Source of the DNA: Ahaetulla prasina
Taxonomy: Eukaryota > Chordata > Lepidosauria > Squamata > Colubridae
Assembly (NCBI RefSeq): GCF_028640845.1
Contig: NC_080541.1
Location: 9,266,435-9,330,434 of the forward strand
Length of the DNA stretch: 64,000 nucleotides
Direction: 5' to 3'
Below, piece by piece: positions 9,700 to 19,882 of this stretch (positions are counted from its first letter, which is position 1; every line of letters starts with the position of its first letter). Under the pieces are notes generated by a model. The model was not told the DNA's origin and made no database searches. It worked only from the letters and a program-made list of their open reading frames with translations. The position numbers and the translations under genes are program-made.

Positions 9700-10475
9700 A
9701 CAATAGCAATAGCACTTAGACTTACAGGCCGCTTCACCGTGCTTTACAGCCCTCTCTAAGCAGTTTACAGAGTCAGCCTATTGACCCCAACAATCTGGGT
9801 CCTCATTTTATCCACCTCGGAAGGATGGAAGGCTGATGTAGTGTCCCACTCCTCCGCTGACGGCCGGGTCAGGGAAATCCGAATCAGGCGTGCCTCTGCA
9901 GCTCTGCCAAAGTCCTAGCAAAGTCCTCAGGGCAGGCTGGAGACCAGAAAGTGACTTCAGCAAGATATGTTTAGACTTTGCCTGACTCAGAGAATGCCAG
10001 AAAGCAGGTCCTTTATATAGGCCATGGGGTGTGGCTCCATGACTCAGCACTTATCCAGGCCTGCCCCTCCCTTCCTTCTGTTGCCTCCGTCTATCAAGTC
10101 TTCTGACGCGAGGGTCACTCCAGTCTGCAGCTGTTGGCAATTGACCTCCCTCAGGCTCACATGCTGTGGAGGAGGGGGAGGGGTCTAGTTGCTCCGTTTG
10201 CCTGGGCATGGAGCCAGAGCTGGGGGCTGGAGATACTTCCTCCTCTTCAGCCTGTCTGGGCATGGAGCCAGGGCTGGGGCCGGGAGGCATACTAGGACAT
10301 TCCTCCGTGTTCGGAAGCAGATAAGAAGGCCCCGGCTGTGGTGAGATCGGAAGAGACACAACAGCTGAGTTAACCTTGAGTCTGGTGAGATTCGAACTGC
10401 TGACCTACTGTCAGAAGGCAGTCAGCAGAAGTAACCTGCAGTACTGAACTCTAACCACTGCACCATTGCGGTTCA
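9700..10475 (-). mobile_element. tRNA-derived SINE, inverted, split by a solo LTR
   Basis: Plus-strand order is the inverted tail (gcacttagacttacaggc), body (acctcggaaggatggaagg), the LTR at 9837-10363, then the inverted head (gtgagattcgaactgctg, accactgcaccattgcgg). The B box (ggttcgaatc-type) is readable on the minus strand. Same SINE family as 106-345. Confidence 0.8.
9837..10363 (-). mobile_element. Solo LTR, family A (copy 1), 5-bp TSD
   Basis: Minus-strand ends are TGTTGTGTCTCTTCC and GGGACACTACA. Flanks GCTGA at 9832-9836 and 10364-10368 are identical and rejoin the SINE. A tatataggc/catggggtgtggctcc promoter-like segment lies near 10014. An open stretch rich in Pro, Ser and Gly crosses it on the minus strand but shows no domain. 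Related copies are at 21326, 38184 and 61066. Confidence 0.9.
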
Positions 10476-10554
10476 TTAGTCAAACTTAAAAAAAATACCC
10501 AGTAAAATCAATTCTACTGACTACTAGTGACATAGAGGTTTACACTATCCACAA
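10476..10554. other. Short unassigned spacer
   Basis: AT-rich, nothing recognised; leads into the receptor upstream block. Confidence 0.4.
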
Positions 10555-10703
10555 AAATTCCCAGGACAGCGTGAGAATCTTTATACACATCACGGAAGGA
10601 GAACTTTATCATGGGAATAAGTGACAAATTAGTGAACTAAAAGGAGAAATGTTGAAGCATCTCTCATCTTTACATCACGATCCTTAAAATTGTGGGTTTC
10701 AGA

Positions 10704-10947
10704 TGGTGGTGGAATTCAATTTTTTTTACTACTGGTTCTGTGGGCGTGGCTTGGTGGGCATGGCAGGGGAAGGATACTGCAAAATCTCCATTCCCTCCCC
10801 ACTCCTGGGGGAAGGATATTGCAAAATCTCCATTCCCACCCCACTCTGGGGCCAGCCAGAGGTGGTATTTGCCGGTTCTCCAAACTAATCAAAATTTCCA
10901 CTACCGGTTCTCCAGAACCTGTCAAAACCTTCTGAATAGCACCCCTG
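10704..10947. mobile_element. hAT-type MITE with perfect TSD
   Basis: Flanked by GTTTCAGA at 10696-10703 and 10948-10955. It begins TGGTGGTGGAATTCAA and ends AATAGCACCCCTG. An internal 45-bp segment (gggaaggatactgcaaaatc) is repeated in tandem. Confidence 0.85.
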
Positions 10948-11147
10948 GTTTCAGATACTCTAATTTTAAAATCTTTGTGCTCTTCTATTTTGATGACTAG
11001 CTTTACATTGGAAAATTAGTCCAGAAAAAGACTATTGAGATTTTGATAACTATCAATATATAAAGGTCACAAAAATATCTTTGATGTGAAAAATCAGGAG
11101 CAGAAATTACTAGTTAAGACATTTGTCTACGATCTACCAAAAATCTT

Positions 11148-11260
11148 ACCTTTCTGAAACAATTGGTGCAAGCTCTTTAGATCTGGTGAGAAGAAGATTA
11201 CTAGGTCCATGTAATGGACCACTGGAGTGATTGACAACGGCCAAAGCAGGACAAGCTGTA
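11148..11260 (-). other. Predicted 5' non-coding exon end and splice donor, gene 1
   Basis: On the minus strand the sequence reads CAGAAAG|GTAAGATTTTT, a near-consensus donor with GT at 11149-11148. The same position carries GTAAGA at 27310 and 41437 and GTAGGT at 58401 in the three paralogous blocks. Sequence upstream of the donor is also conserved (caccagatctaaagag). The 5' exon boundary is not visible. The implied intron to the acceptor at 7853 is about 3.3 kb. Confidence 0.6.
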
Positions 11261-11780
11261 GAGAAAATATAATGGGTTAGAAGTCCTGCTCAGATTGATG
11301 GTAGCTCAACAGATGAAGAACAATGGATTTCAAACATAATAGGTCTTGCTTACAAGGTCCAAAAAGAAGAATCTGTCAGATGTGTTATTAGACAATTCAC
11401 AGAATTAAATGTCAGAGTAGCAGGTGATCGTAAGCAGATCTTTTGAAGAAAACATTATTTCTGTTCTGGGACAAGGAAGTAGCTAGTTGCTAAAAGTCTC
11501 ACACAACTAGATATGTCATGTGTCTTGCCTAATCATGTGAACATCATATGATAAGAAGATCTGGTTTCTGTCTTTGCAAGATAATTGCCAACTGAATCTA
11601 GAAGGATGAGACTGCACATAAACCTAGGCAGCACTCAGAAAATATTGCTGTTGTTGTTTAATTTCAGTAGGACTGGTTTTCTCATCTGAGAAGTTTTTCT
11701 TCTGACCCTAAATCTTGGTCTTTATGCTAAACATAATACAAGTTCCTCTTTTTTCCTATGTTCTGTCACATACAACTAAG

Positions 11781-12161
11781 TGTCAGGGTTCCGATAGATG
11801 CCCTAACGAAATCATGAGCCTCAAACCAAGCTTCAAAAGAAATCCAGTCATTTATTAGCAGCTTCATGTCGACATTGTTCCAAGTGAAGCCAACTCTAAC
11901 CCCACGTAATTTATGACCCAATCTTGGCCCTGTTTCCCCCCCTCACCCCAGAGTGTGTCATCAGTCATTCACCAATGGACCAATTTTGTGGGTTGTGGAA
12001 ATCACTCCCCTCCAGCTGCTGTGGGTAACCCTGGGAGACAGCCTTGAGAGAGAGATCTCTGGAATGTGCTTGTTTTTTGCTGCTGTGCTGTTTTGCTGTT
12101 TTCCCATCCCCCTTGCCTATGGCAATTCGAGAGCAGGTCAGAGATGCTTTGCGAGTTGACA
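11781..12161. mobile_element. Solo LTR, 381 bp, TSD CTAAG
   Basis: Begins TGTCAGGGTTCC and ends GCGAGTTGACA, so the termini TGTCA...TGACA are perfectly inverted. CTAAG flanks both sides (11776-11780 and 12162-12166). AATAAA on the minus strand near 11855 suggests transcription in that direction. No related full-length element is in the window. Confidence 0.8.
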
Positions 12162-12944
12162 CTAAGATGTCAGTTCAAGGGTCTGAATTTATTGGGGCAG
12201 GTGTGTGTGTCTTGCAAAAAGAATTGAATGCCATGGAGTGATGCTCTCAATTGCCTGTCTCCTTGAGATACAGATTATTCTGCATAGCTGAACAGCGTAT
12301 GAATCCTTACCCAGTCTGGCCAGCCTCTTTTTGAAAATTCCCATTTTTTCCCCCAATGAGTCTGTGCTATCTCTTTGCACAGTGAGACTCAGAAGATAGC
12401 ATTCCTGAGGTTTTCCCAAAGATGCTTTTTCAAAAGGCGACTGGATTTGGTGTGTTTTTCCCTTGAAGACATTTTGCTTCTCATCCAAGAAGATTCTTCA
12501 GTTCTGACTGAAAGGTGGAGAATGGAAGGATTTATCTTCCTTGACTTTTGAAAAAGCACCTTTAGGATAACCCTGACCTGGATAATGAAGAATCTCCATT
12601 GACATTATTAAGGATTCCCCTTTTTCAGTGTAACTCATCATGTTATTTTTGTCTAGGGAGATTCCCAGTCATCCAGGTTGTGGCTGTCCCAAAGTTTCTT
12701 TTTTTCAAGAGCCAACTAGACTTTCTTGGTTTTTCCTTGAAGACATTTGGCTTCTCATCCAAGAAGCTTCTTCAGCTCTGATTGGGTGGTGGAGAATGGA
12801 AGGATTCATACTCCTTGCAGACAGCTGGTCATTTGCATTCTTTTAGAGAGTCGTTGAGTCCACTTGGAGATTTGTCTGTGTCCTCAGGGTCACCTGAGTA
12901 GTGCAAATGGACATGGATATATATATATATTACAGATGACCCCA
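12162..12944. other. Unassigned region with two spaced direct repeats
   Basis: About 85 bases around gaagacattttgcttctcat and aagaagattcttcagttctg (12440-12530) recur at 12720-12810 as gaagacatttggcttctcat. Both copies end in a ggtggagaatggaaggatt string. This sequence type is widespread in vertebrate repeats, but I cannot name the element. (AT)n near 12919-12930. Confidence 0.5.
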
Positions 12945-13760
12945 TTCCCGTTAAAGAGCTTGGAGTTTTCATGTCAAATGATCTAAGTGCCAAAGCCCAC
13001 TGCAACTACATAGCAAAAAAAGCTCTTAAGAGTTGTAAACCTAATTTTGCATAGCTTCTTTTCCAAAAACACCACACTACTAACCAGAGCATATAAAACA
13101 TTTGCTAGACCAATTCTTGAATATAGCTCACCTGTTTGGAACCCTCACCACATCTCTGACATCAATACAATTGAACATGTCCAGAAATATTTTACAAGAA
13201 GAGTTCTCCATTCCTCTGAAAACAACAAAATACCTTATCCCACCAGACTTGAAATCCTAGGCTTAGAAAACTTGGAACTCCGTCGCCTACGACAAGACCT
13301 AAGTTTAACTCACAGAATCATCTATTGTAATGTCCTTCCTGTTAAAGACTACTTCAGCTTCAATTGCAATAATACTAGAGCAACCAATAGATTTAAACTT
13401 AATGTCAACCGCTTTAATCTAGATTGCAGAAAATATGACTTCTGTAACAGAATCATCAGTGCTTGGAATACTTTACCTGACTCTGTGGTCTCTTCCCTTA
13501 ATCCTAAAATCTTCAACCAAAAACTGTCTACTATTGACCTCACCCCATTCCTAAGGGGACCATAAGGGGCGTACATAAGCGCACAAACGTGCCTACCGTT
13601 CCTGTCCTATTGTTTTTTCTTTTCTTCTTCCTATATATATATATATGCTTATACCTCCTTATATTTACCCATATATGTGTTTATATATTATATAATCTTT
13701 TTGTATGATACCTACATATATTGTTATGACAAAATAAATAAATAAAAATAAATAAATGGA
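12945..13760 (+). mobile_element. Jockey/CR1-superfamily LINE 3' fragment
   Basis: An open frame at 13047-13565 encodes the C-terminal region after RT: ARPILEYSSPVWNPH, VQKYFTRRVL, RLEILGLENLELRRLRQDL, and WNTLPDSVV near the end. It is followed by an AT-rich 3' UTR with an (AATA)n tail near 13730-13755. Other copies are at 29720-30750 (inverted, including RT), 43640-43935 and 57325-58190. Confidence 0.85.
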
Positions 13761-14104
13761 GCATTCTTGGAACTGCTATGTACCCAAAAATACTATGCTC
13801 CCAGGTTTGGTTGAAGTTTGCTGGGGATGGTGCAACTGAAAGGGTGTTCGGCAATTCCTATCATGGTTCAGGGCTGATCCTACCTTTGTTCAGACCTTCA
13901 ATATATCCTGTCTTGAATGGATTTCCGCCTGAAGTATTTGCTTTGCCTATGAATAGAGCTTACCTAGATATTTGGCTTCTTTTAATAAGCTCTTTCTCTC
14001 TTAAGTGCTGGCATCTGCTGAGGGCTATTAAGAAAGGTGGGAGCTGCTTTCTCCCTCTAAAAAAAACCATGTTTCTCCATTTCTCATCCAGGGAAATATA
14101 ATAG
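13761..14104. other. Unassigned sequence, then inverted LTR fragment hosting gypsy
   Basis: No family is recognised at 13761-14032. From about 14033 (aaggtgggagctg) to 14104 the sequence matches the reverse complement of the solo LTR at about 8840-8925, and the match resumes after the gypsy element at 18647. Confidence 0.6.
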
Positions 14105-14293
14105 TGTTATGTATTAATGCTGTACCTTTAAATATTTGAGCGGGAAATCAGCACGTTGCTGATTGGTCGAAACCTCCAACAGAACTATATAAAAGGAGAG
14201 GGTTTTCGCCCAGCCTGTTGCTGGGTTCACCCTATATTAAAGAGCTGTTGTCACTACCCTGGTCTCCAGCCTCGTTACTTCCCGAACTTAACA
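14105..14293 (+). repeat. 5' LTR of the gypsy element
   Basis: Begins TGTTATGTATTAATGC and ends CCCGAACTTAACA. A TATA box (ctatataaaagg) lies near 14187 and attaaagagc near 14237 may mark the R/U5 region. By eye all 189 bases equal the 3' LTR. The sequence TTGGCGACGAGG directly after the LTR is a plausible primer-binding site. Confidence 0.93.
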
Positions 14294-14390
14294 TTGGCGA
14301 CGAGGATGGGATCTCGAGGCTAAGGAGAACCAGAACCGAGCTGAAGCACGATAGTTCCGAACCCAGCAAACTCAGGGCAGAAACGCGGAA

Positions 14391-15236
14391 ATGGCAAACA
14401 CGCCACCCGCACCGTACAACCCGGTCAAGGAGAAATGGGGAACGTATATGACCCGTTTCAAAGCTTAGAAGCCAACGAACTACAGGGGATCCCGGATAAC
14501 CGCAAACGGGCTTACTTCTTAAGCCATTGTGGGCCGGAGGTCATCGAGATTGCGGAAGCCCTGGCAGAGCCAACGCCGATACAATCGGTATCGTGGCCGA
14601 CTCTGCAGACTTTGCTGAAGAACCATTTCGCGCCGACGCCGTCCAAATACGTGCAGCGGTTTGAATTCGGAGAACGTAGACAGATGGAGGGCGAATCCAT
14701 CGGTGACTACATGGCCGCTAAGAAGAGCGCCCAAGGACCGCGGATACCGAGACCCAGACGAGGTGCTACTCGAGCAACTCATCCGAGGGGTCAAGGACAT
14801 CCGCTTACGGCGACGGCTGCTAGCCAAGAGCAACCTGACACTAGCCAACGCCTGGACGGCCAGAGCACACGAAATGTCTACTAAAGCAGCAGAGACCCTG
14901 CAAAGCCTCTTCAATCCAAGGCGAGCTCAAAGCCAACGCCAGTACACCAGGAGGAGATTCAGTCCGAATCCGACGGTGAGGGCGAGGATGAGGAAGGGTC
15001 TGCCGGACTGAGAAACGCGACTTTGAGGACCGTGACGAGTGCGGAAGCTGCGGAGGGCAGCATCAGCGCCAACGCTGCAGGTTTAAAGACGCAACATGCC
15101 GGCGGTGTGGGAAGAAAGGGCACTTAGCTCAGGTTTGCAGAGCGCCCAACCTTCCGCCGAAAATTCAAATCGGCCAATCAAAACGCTGAACCGGAAAGGC
15201 GGCCCGCGATTGGTTCAAACAAGAAAGGCGCAAGTC
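14391..15236 (+). pseudogene. gag: Degraded gag (capsid and zinc-knuckle nucleocapsid)
   Basis: The best start is ATG at 14391 (MANTPPAP...). That frame stops near 14466, and the capsid-like frame continues from there in another register (ELQGIPDNRKRAYFLSHCG, 14472-14530). A second shift falls near 14715, after which DPDEVLLEQLIRG follows in the third register. A CCHC knuckle is readable at about 15096-15140 (CRRCGKKGHLAQVC, spacing C-X2-C-X4-H-X4-C), preceded by a Cys-rich CGSCGG segment. Gag packages the element RNA. At least two frameshifts make it non-functional. Confidence 0.85.
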
Positions 15237-15275
15237 TAACCAAACGACTGTCATTATAGGCCGCTACCAACCAAA

Positions 15276-15602
15276 GTGGAAAAGAAGATTTTCACAAAGC
15301 CCAAGATCGAGGGAGTACGGTGCAGGCTTGAAGTAGACACGGGATCAGCGATCACCATCATGTCCTGGGACACTCTGGCGAAGTCGCTGCCGTCCGTCGC
15401 GGCGCCACCTGCAAGCACAACGGCTACGAGTGCACGACTACCAGGGAATCGCATCCCTGTTCGAGGGACCACCTCCGTCCGAGTCGAGTATGGTCCACAA
15501 AAGACCCTGCCCATCACGATCGTCGAAGGAACTCTGCCCAGTCTGTTGGGACTAGACTGGTTTCGTGCCCTGGGCATGGGAGTGACTGGCATCTACAAGT
15601 GA
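15276..15602 (+). pseudogene. pol: Aspartic protease domain of the gypsy pol
   Basis: About 109 residues with the active-site motif VDTGSA near residue 20 and a downstream hydrophobic LLGLDWFRALG segment (around residue 90), typical of the retropepsin C-terminal part. It would cut Gag-Pol into mature proteins. The domain is open but not in frame with flanking gag or RT, and it ends in a stop. Confidence 0.85.
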
Positions 15603-15639
15603 CTGTAACCTGAAAGACATTCTCTTTAACGAGTTCAAG

Positions 15640-16900
15640 ATGTCTTCAAGGACTGCCTGGGCAAGTACAAGGGACCCCTATTTCCTTCAACTTAGACCCC
15701 AGGTAGCCCCCATTAGGCTTAAGGCGAGGAGAGTCCTTTGCCCTAAAACCAAAATTGATAAGGAGCTGGATAAGCTCATTAATCAGGGATTTTGGTGCCA
15801 GTCGATCACGCAAAGTGGGAGACGCCAATCGTCACCCCATAAAACCGGACGGGTCAATTAGAATTTGCGCTGACTACAAGGCGACGCTTAACAAAGCCTT
15901 ACAGAAAAGCGCTTACCGGTTCCGTGGTGCAACACTTATTGCACTCTTTGGGGCAAGGGCAAGTCTTTGCAAAGTTAGACTTGGCCCAAGCCTACCAACA
16001 ACTGCCAGTAGACGCCCGCACAGCCAAGCCCAAACGACAGACGCACAGGGGGCCTTCAAGTGCACCCGATTGCAATTTGGGGTCAGTGTGGCACCAGGGC
16101 TGTTCCAAAACCTGATGGAACGACTACTGCAGGGCTCCCAGGGTAGTTCCTACTGATGATGTCCTAATTTCAGGGAAAACATGGAGGAATTGGGGAGGCG
16201 GTTAAGAAAGGTCTTGAGCATTTTCCGGACAGCCGGATTAAAAGTCAAGACAAACAAATGCCAGATAGGGGTCGAATCCGTCGATTTCTTGGGCTACCGG
16301 ATAGACAAGAAAGGAATTCACCCTACTGAGAGCAAGGTTAAGGCAATTAGAAGGCTCCAGCGCCCAAAAACAAAGCAGAGCTGCAGGCATTCCTGGATTG
16401 GTTAATTTTACGCGGTCTTTTAAAGAACAAAGCAACTGCTATGGAACCGCTGCATAGGCTCTTAGGAAAAAATACTGTTTGGTCTTGGGGAAAGTCAGAA
16501 AATAGGGCTTTTGAAGCAGTAAAGAACCTGCTCTCAAGTGATAGCCTGCTCATCCAATATCACGACTCATTACCCCTAGTGCTGGTTTGCGATGCCTCCC
16601 TTATGGGGTGGGGCTGTACTCAGCCATAGACTTCAAACGGCACAGAAGCCCCCATAGCGTTCTACTCTAGAACGATGTCCTCCCCAGAGAGGAACTACAG
16701 TCAATTAGACAAAGAAGCACTAGCCATTGTATCGGGGTCAAAAAATTCCACGAGTATGTCTTTGGGCGGAATTTTGAAATCGTGACTGACCACAGACCGC
16801 TACTAGGATACTGGCTGGCGATCACCAACGCCTGTGGCACTTTCGCCACGCTTGACCCGATGGACTATATTCTTAGCCGCTTATTCGTACAAGCTGCAGC
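15640..16900 (+). pseudogene. pol: Reverse transcriptase and RNase H remnants of the gypsy pol
   Basis: RT pieces in shifting frames: LDKLINQGF, KPDGSIRICADYK, KLDLAQAYQQLPVD, FGVSVAPGLFQNLMERLL (near 16100). The catalytic box region is degraded: TDDVLISG near 16150 without the expected preceding Tyr. The thumb/connection piece (TNKCQIGVESVDFLGYRID) is at 16250-16310. RNase H follows with VLVCDAS near 16590 and LDKEALAIV near 16705, then VTDHRPLLG near 16785. These domains copy the RNA into DNA. At least four frame changes and an internal TAG (16627) inactivate them. Confidence 0.88.
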
Positions 16901-16924
16901 ATCGACCAGGAAAAGAAGTGGGGC

Positions 16925-17755
16925 ATGCAGGCGCAAGCCGATGCCCACTACCAGGCGACCAAGACCCCACCCGGGACACCCATCCTACTTATTGACTCTT
17001 TGGACTCTGGCCCAGTCACATCTAAGGAAGTGGCTCGGCATCATACCGACATTGTGTTAAGGACTGTACTCGGTTGGGTACAGAGAGGGTGGCCGCTGCC
17101 GGGCGAAAGGTTCAAAGAATTTGTCAAAAAACGAGATGAGCTCTCGGCTCAAGGGGGGTGTCTGTTATGGGGTGATCGTGTAATAATTCCTGAAAAGTTA
17201 AGGGGAAAGGTATTGGACCTCCTCCACGAGGGTCACCCAGGGATCGTCAGGATGAAGGGGTTAGCCAGAAGCTATGTATGGTGGCCACTCATGGACGCAG
17301 AGATTGCTGAGAGGGTAGGGAAATGCCAGGCTTGCCAAGAGTCCAGACCTCTACCCCCAACGGCCCCAGTCAGGGAATGGGAAAAGCCCCAAGGGCCCTG
17401 GTCAAGAATCCACATTGATTTTGCTGGCCCTTTTCACGGCCAAACATTCCTAATAGTTGTGGATGCATTTTCTAAATGGTTGGAGGTCATACTCATGAAA
17501 TCCACTACGGCCGAAGCAGTAATCGCAACCCTGCGCCACCTATTCGCAACTCACGGATTGCCGGACACTCTGGTGTCCGACAATGGGCCTCAATTCACGG
17601 CAGCCCAGTTTGAAGAATACCTGGCAGAGGAAGGCATCCGACATGCCCTCTCTGCGCCTTTCCACCCTGCGTCGAATGGCCTTGCAGAGCGTTCCGTCCG
17701 GAGCGCTAAGGAGGCATTGTCCAGGCTAAAGCCAGGTGACTGGCAAACAAAATAG
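16925..17755 (+). pseudogene. pol: Integrase of the gypsy pol, longest open segment
   Basis: A 276-codon open segment. N-terminal HHCC zinc-binding motif: HEGH near residue 99 and CQAC near residue 136. Catalytic core: D in HIDFAGP (about 163), D in SDNGPQF (about 218), E in GLAERSVR (about 255). It would insert the cDNA into the genome. The C-terminal part after 17755 is out of frame. All three catalytic residues are present, unlike in the RT part. Confidence 0.9.
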
Positions 17756-18457
17756 ACTTTTCCTAGCAGTCCAGCACAGAACCCCAAGCACGGCCACGGA
17801 AAAGCCCAGCCGAATTGCTAATGGGACGGAAACTCCGTGCCCACTTGACCGCTTGAACCCCATTACACACCAGAGGGTTACAAGGGGAACTAGAAAAGAC
17901 AAGGAAATGAGCATAGGCGACCGGTGTGGGCCCGAAACTATGGGGACGGCCCTAGTTGGCTCACAGGACAAATAATAAAAGTAACTGGCCCAAAATCATA
18001 CGTGGTAGAGCTACCAGACAACCGAGTGTGGAGGCGCCACATAGATCAGTTAAGGAAACGAATAACTGACCAAACTGAACCAAATGAAACATATCATGAC
18101 CAATACCAATTTGAATCCACAGCTGACAATGACCCGGGAGGCGCAAGACTTAGCTGAGGTCCCAGAGTTCCAGCGACGCCATCAGGTTCCCGAGGAAGCA
18201 GCAGGAAATTGGAAAAAGTAATCCAAGGCCCGATGACCAAGAAAAAGAGTCGGCTAATAATCCGGAGCCCGTTGGCCCAGAGAAAGTGCTGGGAGGAGAA
18301 AACAGCCCCTCCGACCAGCTCAAAACACCACCCAGAACTGAACCGCGCAGGTCAGAAAGGACTAGGAGACGCCCAGGTTATTTGCGTGACTACGTCGAAA
18401 AATAACATGTAAATATTTATGTAAAAATAGGCAAAGTGTTTTCTGGGAGGGGAGGAG
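17756..18457 (+). pseudogene. Integrase C-terminal remnant, polypurine tract and 3' spacer
   Basis: At 17924-18157 a short open piece contains WLTGQIIKVTGPKSYVVEL and RRHIDQLR, the small beta-rich (GPF/GPY-like) integrase C-terminal module of gypsy elements. The following 300 bases are A-rich with no domain. A purine run (gggaggggaggag, about 18445-18457) directly precedes the 3' LTR and is the likely second-strand primer. Confidence 0.75.
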
Positions 18458-18646
18458 TGTTATGTATTAATGCTGTACCTTTAAATATTTGAGCGGGAAA
18501 TCAGCACGTTGCTGATTGGTCGAAACCTCCAACAGAACTATATAAAAGGAGAGGGTTTTCGCCCAGCCTGTTGCTGGGTTCACCCTATATTAAAGAGCTG
18601 TTGTCACTACCCTGGTCTCCAGCCTCGTTACTTCCCGAACTTAACA
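18458..18646 (+). repeat. 3' LTR of the gypsy element
   Basis: 189 bases, TGTTATG...CTTAACA, with no difference from the 5' LTR that I can see. Followed by AATAT and by the right half of the interrupted older LTR fragment. Confidence 0.93.
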
Positions 18647-18844
18647 AATATTCTGCCTTTTTAATATTGCTCAAAATATTTCATTCTTCTAGGAGAGGGG
18701 TGGGTGCTAACTTTCTAGTGTACCATCATTGTGATATTTTTCTGGAACGGTCCTGGGTACAGATTAGAAGGAAAAATCTTGCTTCCTACATTTTCCCCCA
18801 ATCTTCTACAGGAACTTTCATAACATAGATAGAATAGGAGATGG
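18647..18844. other. Right part of gypsy target (older LTR fragment) and paralogous spacer
   Basis: 18647-18707 (attctgcctttttaatatt...) matches the reverse complement of the solo LTR at about 8800-8860. 18725-18840 resembles 32490-32600 (ttttctggaacggtcctggg versus ttttctgggatggtcctgg), so this spacer belongs to the duplicated receptor units. Confidence 0.65.
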
Positions 18845-19470
18845 ATAGAATTCTTTATTGGTCAAGTGTGATTGGACACACAGGGAATTTGTCTTTGGTG
18901 CATATGCTCTCAGTGTACATAAAGAAAAAATAAAATACATTCGTTAAGAATCATAAGATACAACACTTAGTGATAGTCATAGGATATTAATAATACTAGG
19001 AAACAATAAAAACAATATAAGTTGTAAAGATACAAGCAGCGTGAATATAGCCATAAGTGGGAAAAGATAGGTAAGGATGAGAAGAAGAATAGTAAGAGTA
19101 GTTAATTTGACTGTGTTGTGGGAATTAGTTGTTTAGCAGAGTGATGGCATTCAGGAAAAACTGTTCTTGTGTCTAGTTGTTCTGGTGTGCAGTACTCTAT
19201 AGCATCGTTTTGAGGGTAGGAGTTGAAACAGTTTATGTCCAGGATGTGAGGGGTCTGTAGATATTTTCTCAGCCCTCTTTTTGACTTGTGCAATATAAAG
19301 GTCCTTAAAGGAAGGCAGGTTGGTAGCAATTGTTTTTCTGCAGTTCTAATTATCCACTGAGGTCTCTGTCTAGTTTGGTTGAAGAGCCAAATCAGACAGT
19401 TAAAAAGGTACAGATGACAGACTCAGTAATTCCTCTGTACAACATTTTCTCCAGGTTTTTTTTTTTAATT
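18845..19470 (-). mobile_element. CR1/L3-like LINE 3' end, inverted
   Basis: Inverted 3' UTR (ttggtcaagtgtgattggac, gctctcagtgtacat), then the inverted C-terminal coding block with frame breaks (minus strand 19102-19329), up to the IESVIC-equivalent near 19430. Confidence 0.85.
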
Positions 19471-19625
19471 TTTTTTTTATTTGCATTTATATCCCGCCCT
19501 TCTCCGAAGACTCAGGGTCTAGTTTGGTTGAAGAGCCAAATCAGACAGTTATAGAGGTACAGATGACAGACTCAGTAATTCCTCTGTACAACATTTTCTC
19601 CAGGTTTTTTTTTTAATTTTTTTTA
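19368..19625. repeat. Local tandem duplication, about 147 bp
   Basis: tctagtttggttgaagagcc at about 19369 recurs at about 19516 together with the following 100 bases (tcagtaattcctctgtacaa, T-run, tatcccgcccttc). The duplication spans the LINE/SINE junction. Confidence 0.85.
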
Positions 19626-19629
19626 AATT

Positions 19630-19882
19630 TGCATTTATATCCCGCCCTTCCCCGAAGACTCAGGGCGGCTTACACTATGTCAAGCAATAGTCTTCATCCA
19701 TTTGTATATTATATACAAAGTCAACTTATTGCCCCCAACAATCTGAGTCCTCATTTTACCTATCTAATAAAGGATGGAAGGCTGAGTCAACCTCGGGCCT
19801 GGTGGGACTTGAACCTGCAGTAATTGCAAGCAGCTGTGTTAATAACAGACTGTCTTAGCAGTCTGAGCCACCAGAGGTTAAA
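19630..19882 (-). mobile_element. L2-tailed tRNA-type SINE, inverted
   Basis: Tail tatcccgcccttccccgaag, body gtcctcattttacctatc and gatggaaggctgagtcaacc, head gtgggacttgaacctgcag. Same family as 34770-35290 and 63720-63990. Confidence 0.8.

Larger units (their letters stand above)
10555..11780 (-). repeat. Receptor upstream block (exon-1 block) of gene 1
   Basis: Related blocks are at 24790-27950, 40690-42000 and 56830-58990, each upstream of a minus-strand receptor copy. Shared landmarks are gtgagaatctttatacac, aggagaaatgttgaagcatc, ctaccaaaaatcttacctttc and gcaggtgatcgtaagcagatc. The block is interrupted here by a MITE (10704-10947) and ends at the solo LTR at 11781. I interpret it as the promoter and 5' non-coding exon region duplicated with the gene. 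Confidence 0.7.
14105..18646 (+). mobile_element. Gypsy-type LTR retrotransposon, full-length, coding region broken
   Basis: A 4542-bp element: 189-bp LTRs, gag, then protease, reverse transcriptase, RNase H and integrase. This pol order is typical of Ty3/gypsy. Flanking pentamers AATAG (14100-14104) and AATAT (18647-18651) form a 4/5 TSD. The interior has frameshifts in gag, RT and RNase H and stops between domains, so it cannot make a full polyprotein. No envelope-like open frame is seen between integrase and the 3' LTR. GC content is clearly higher than the surrounding DNA. Parts are described separately. Confidence 0.93.

Noticed and set aside
12720..12790. Hammerhead-ribozyme-like string on the minus strand (gatgag...)
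   Set aside because: The conserved CUGAUGA and GAAA core with a proper stem II is absent.
17924..18412. Envelope gene in the gypsy element
   Set aside because: The stretch holds an integrase C-terminal remnant and no signal peptide, membrane anchor or cleavage site.
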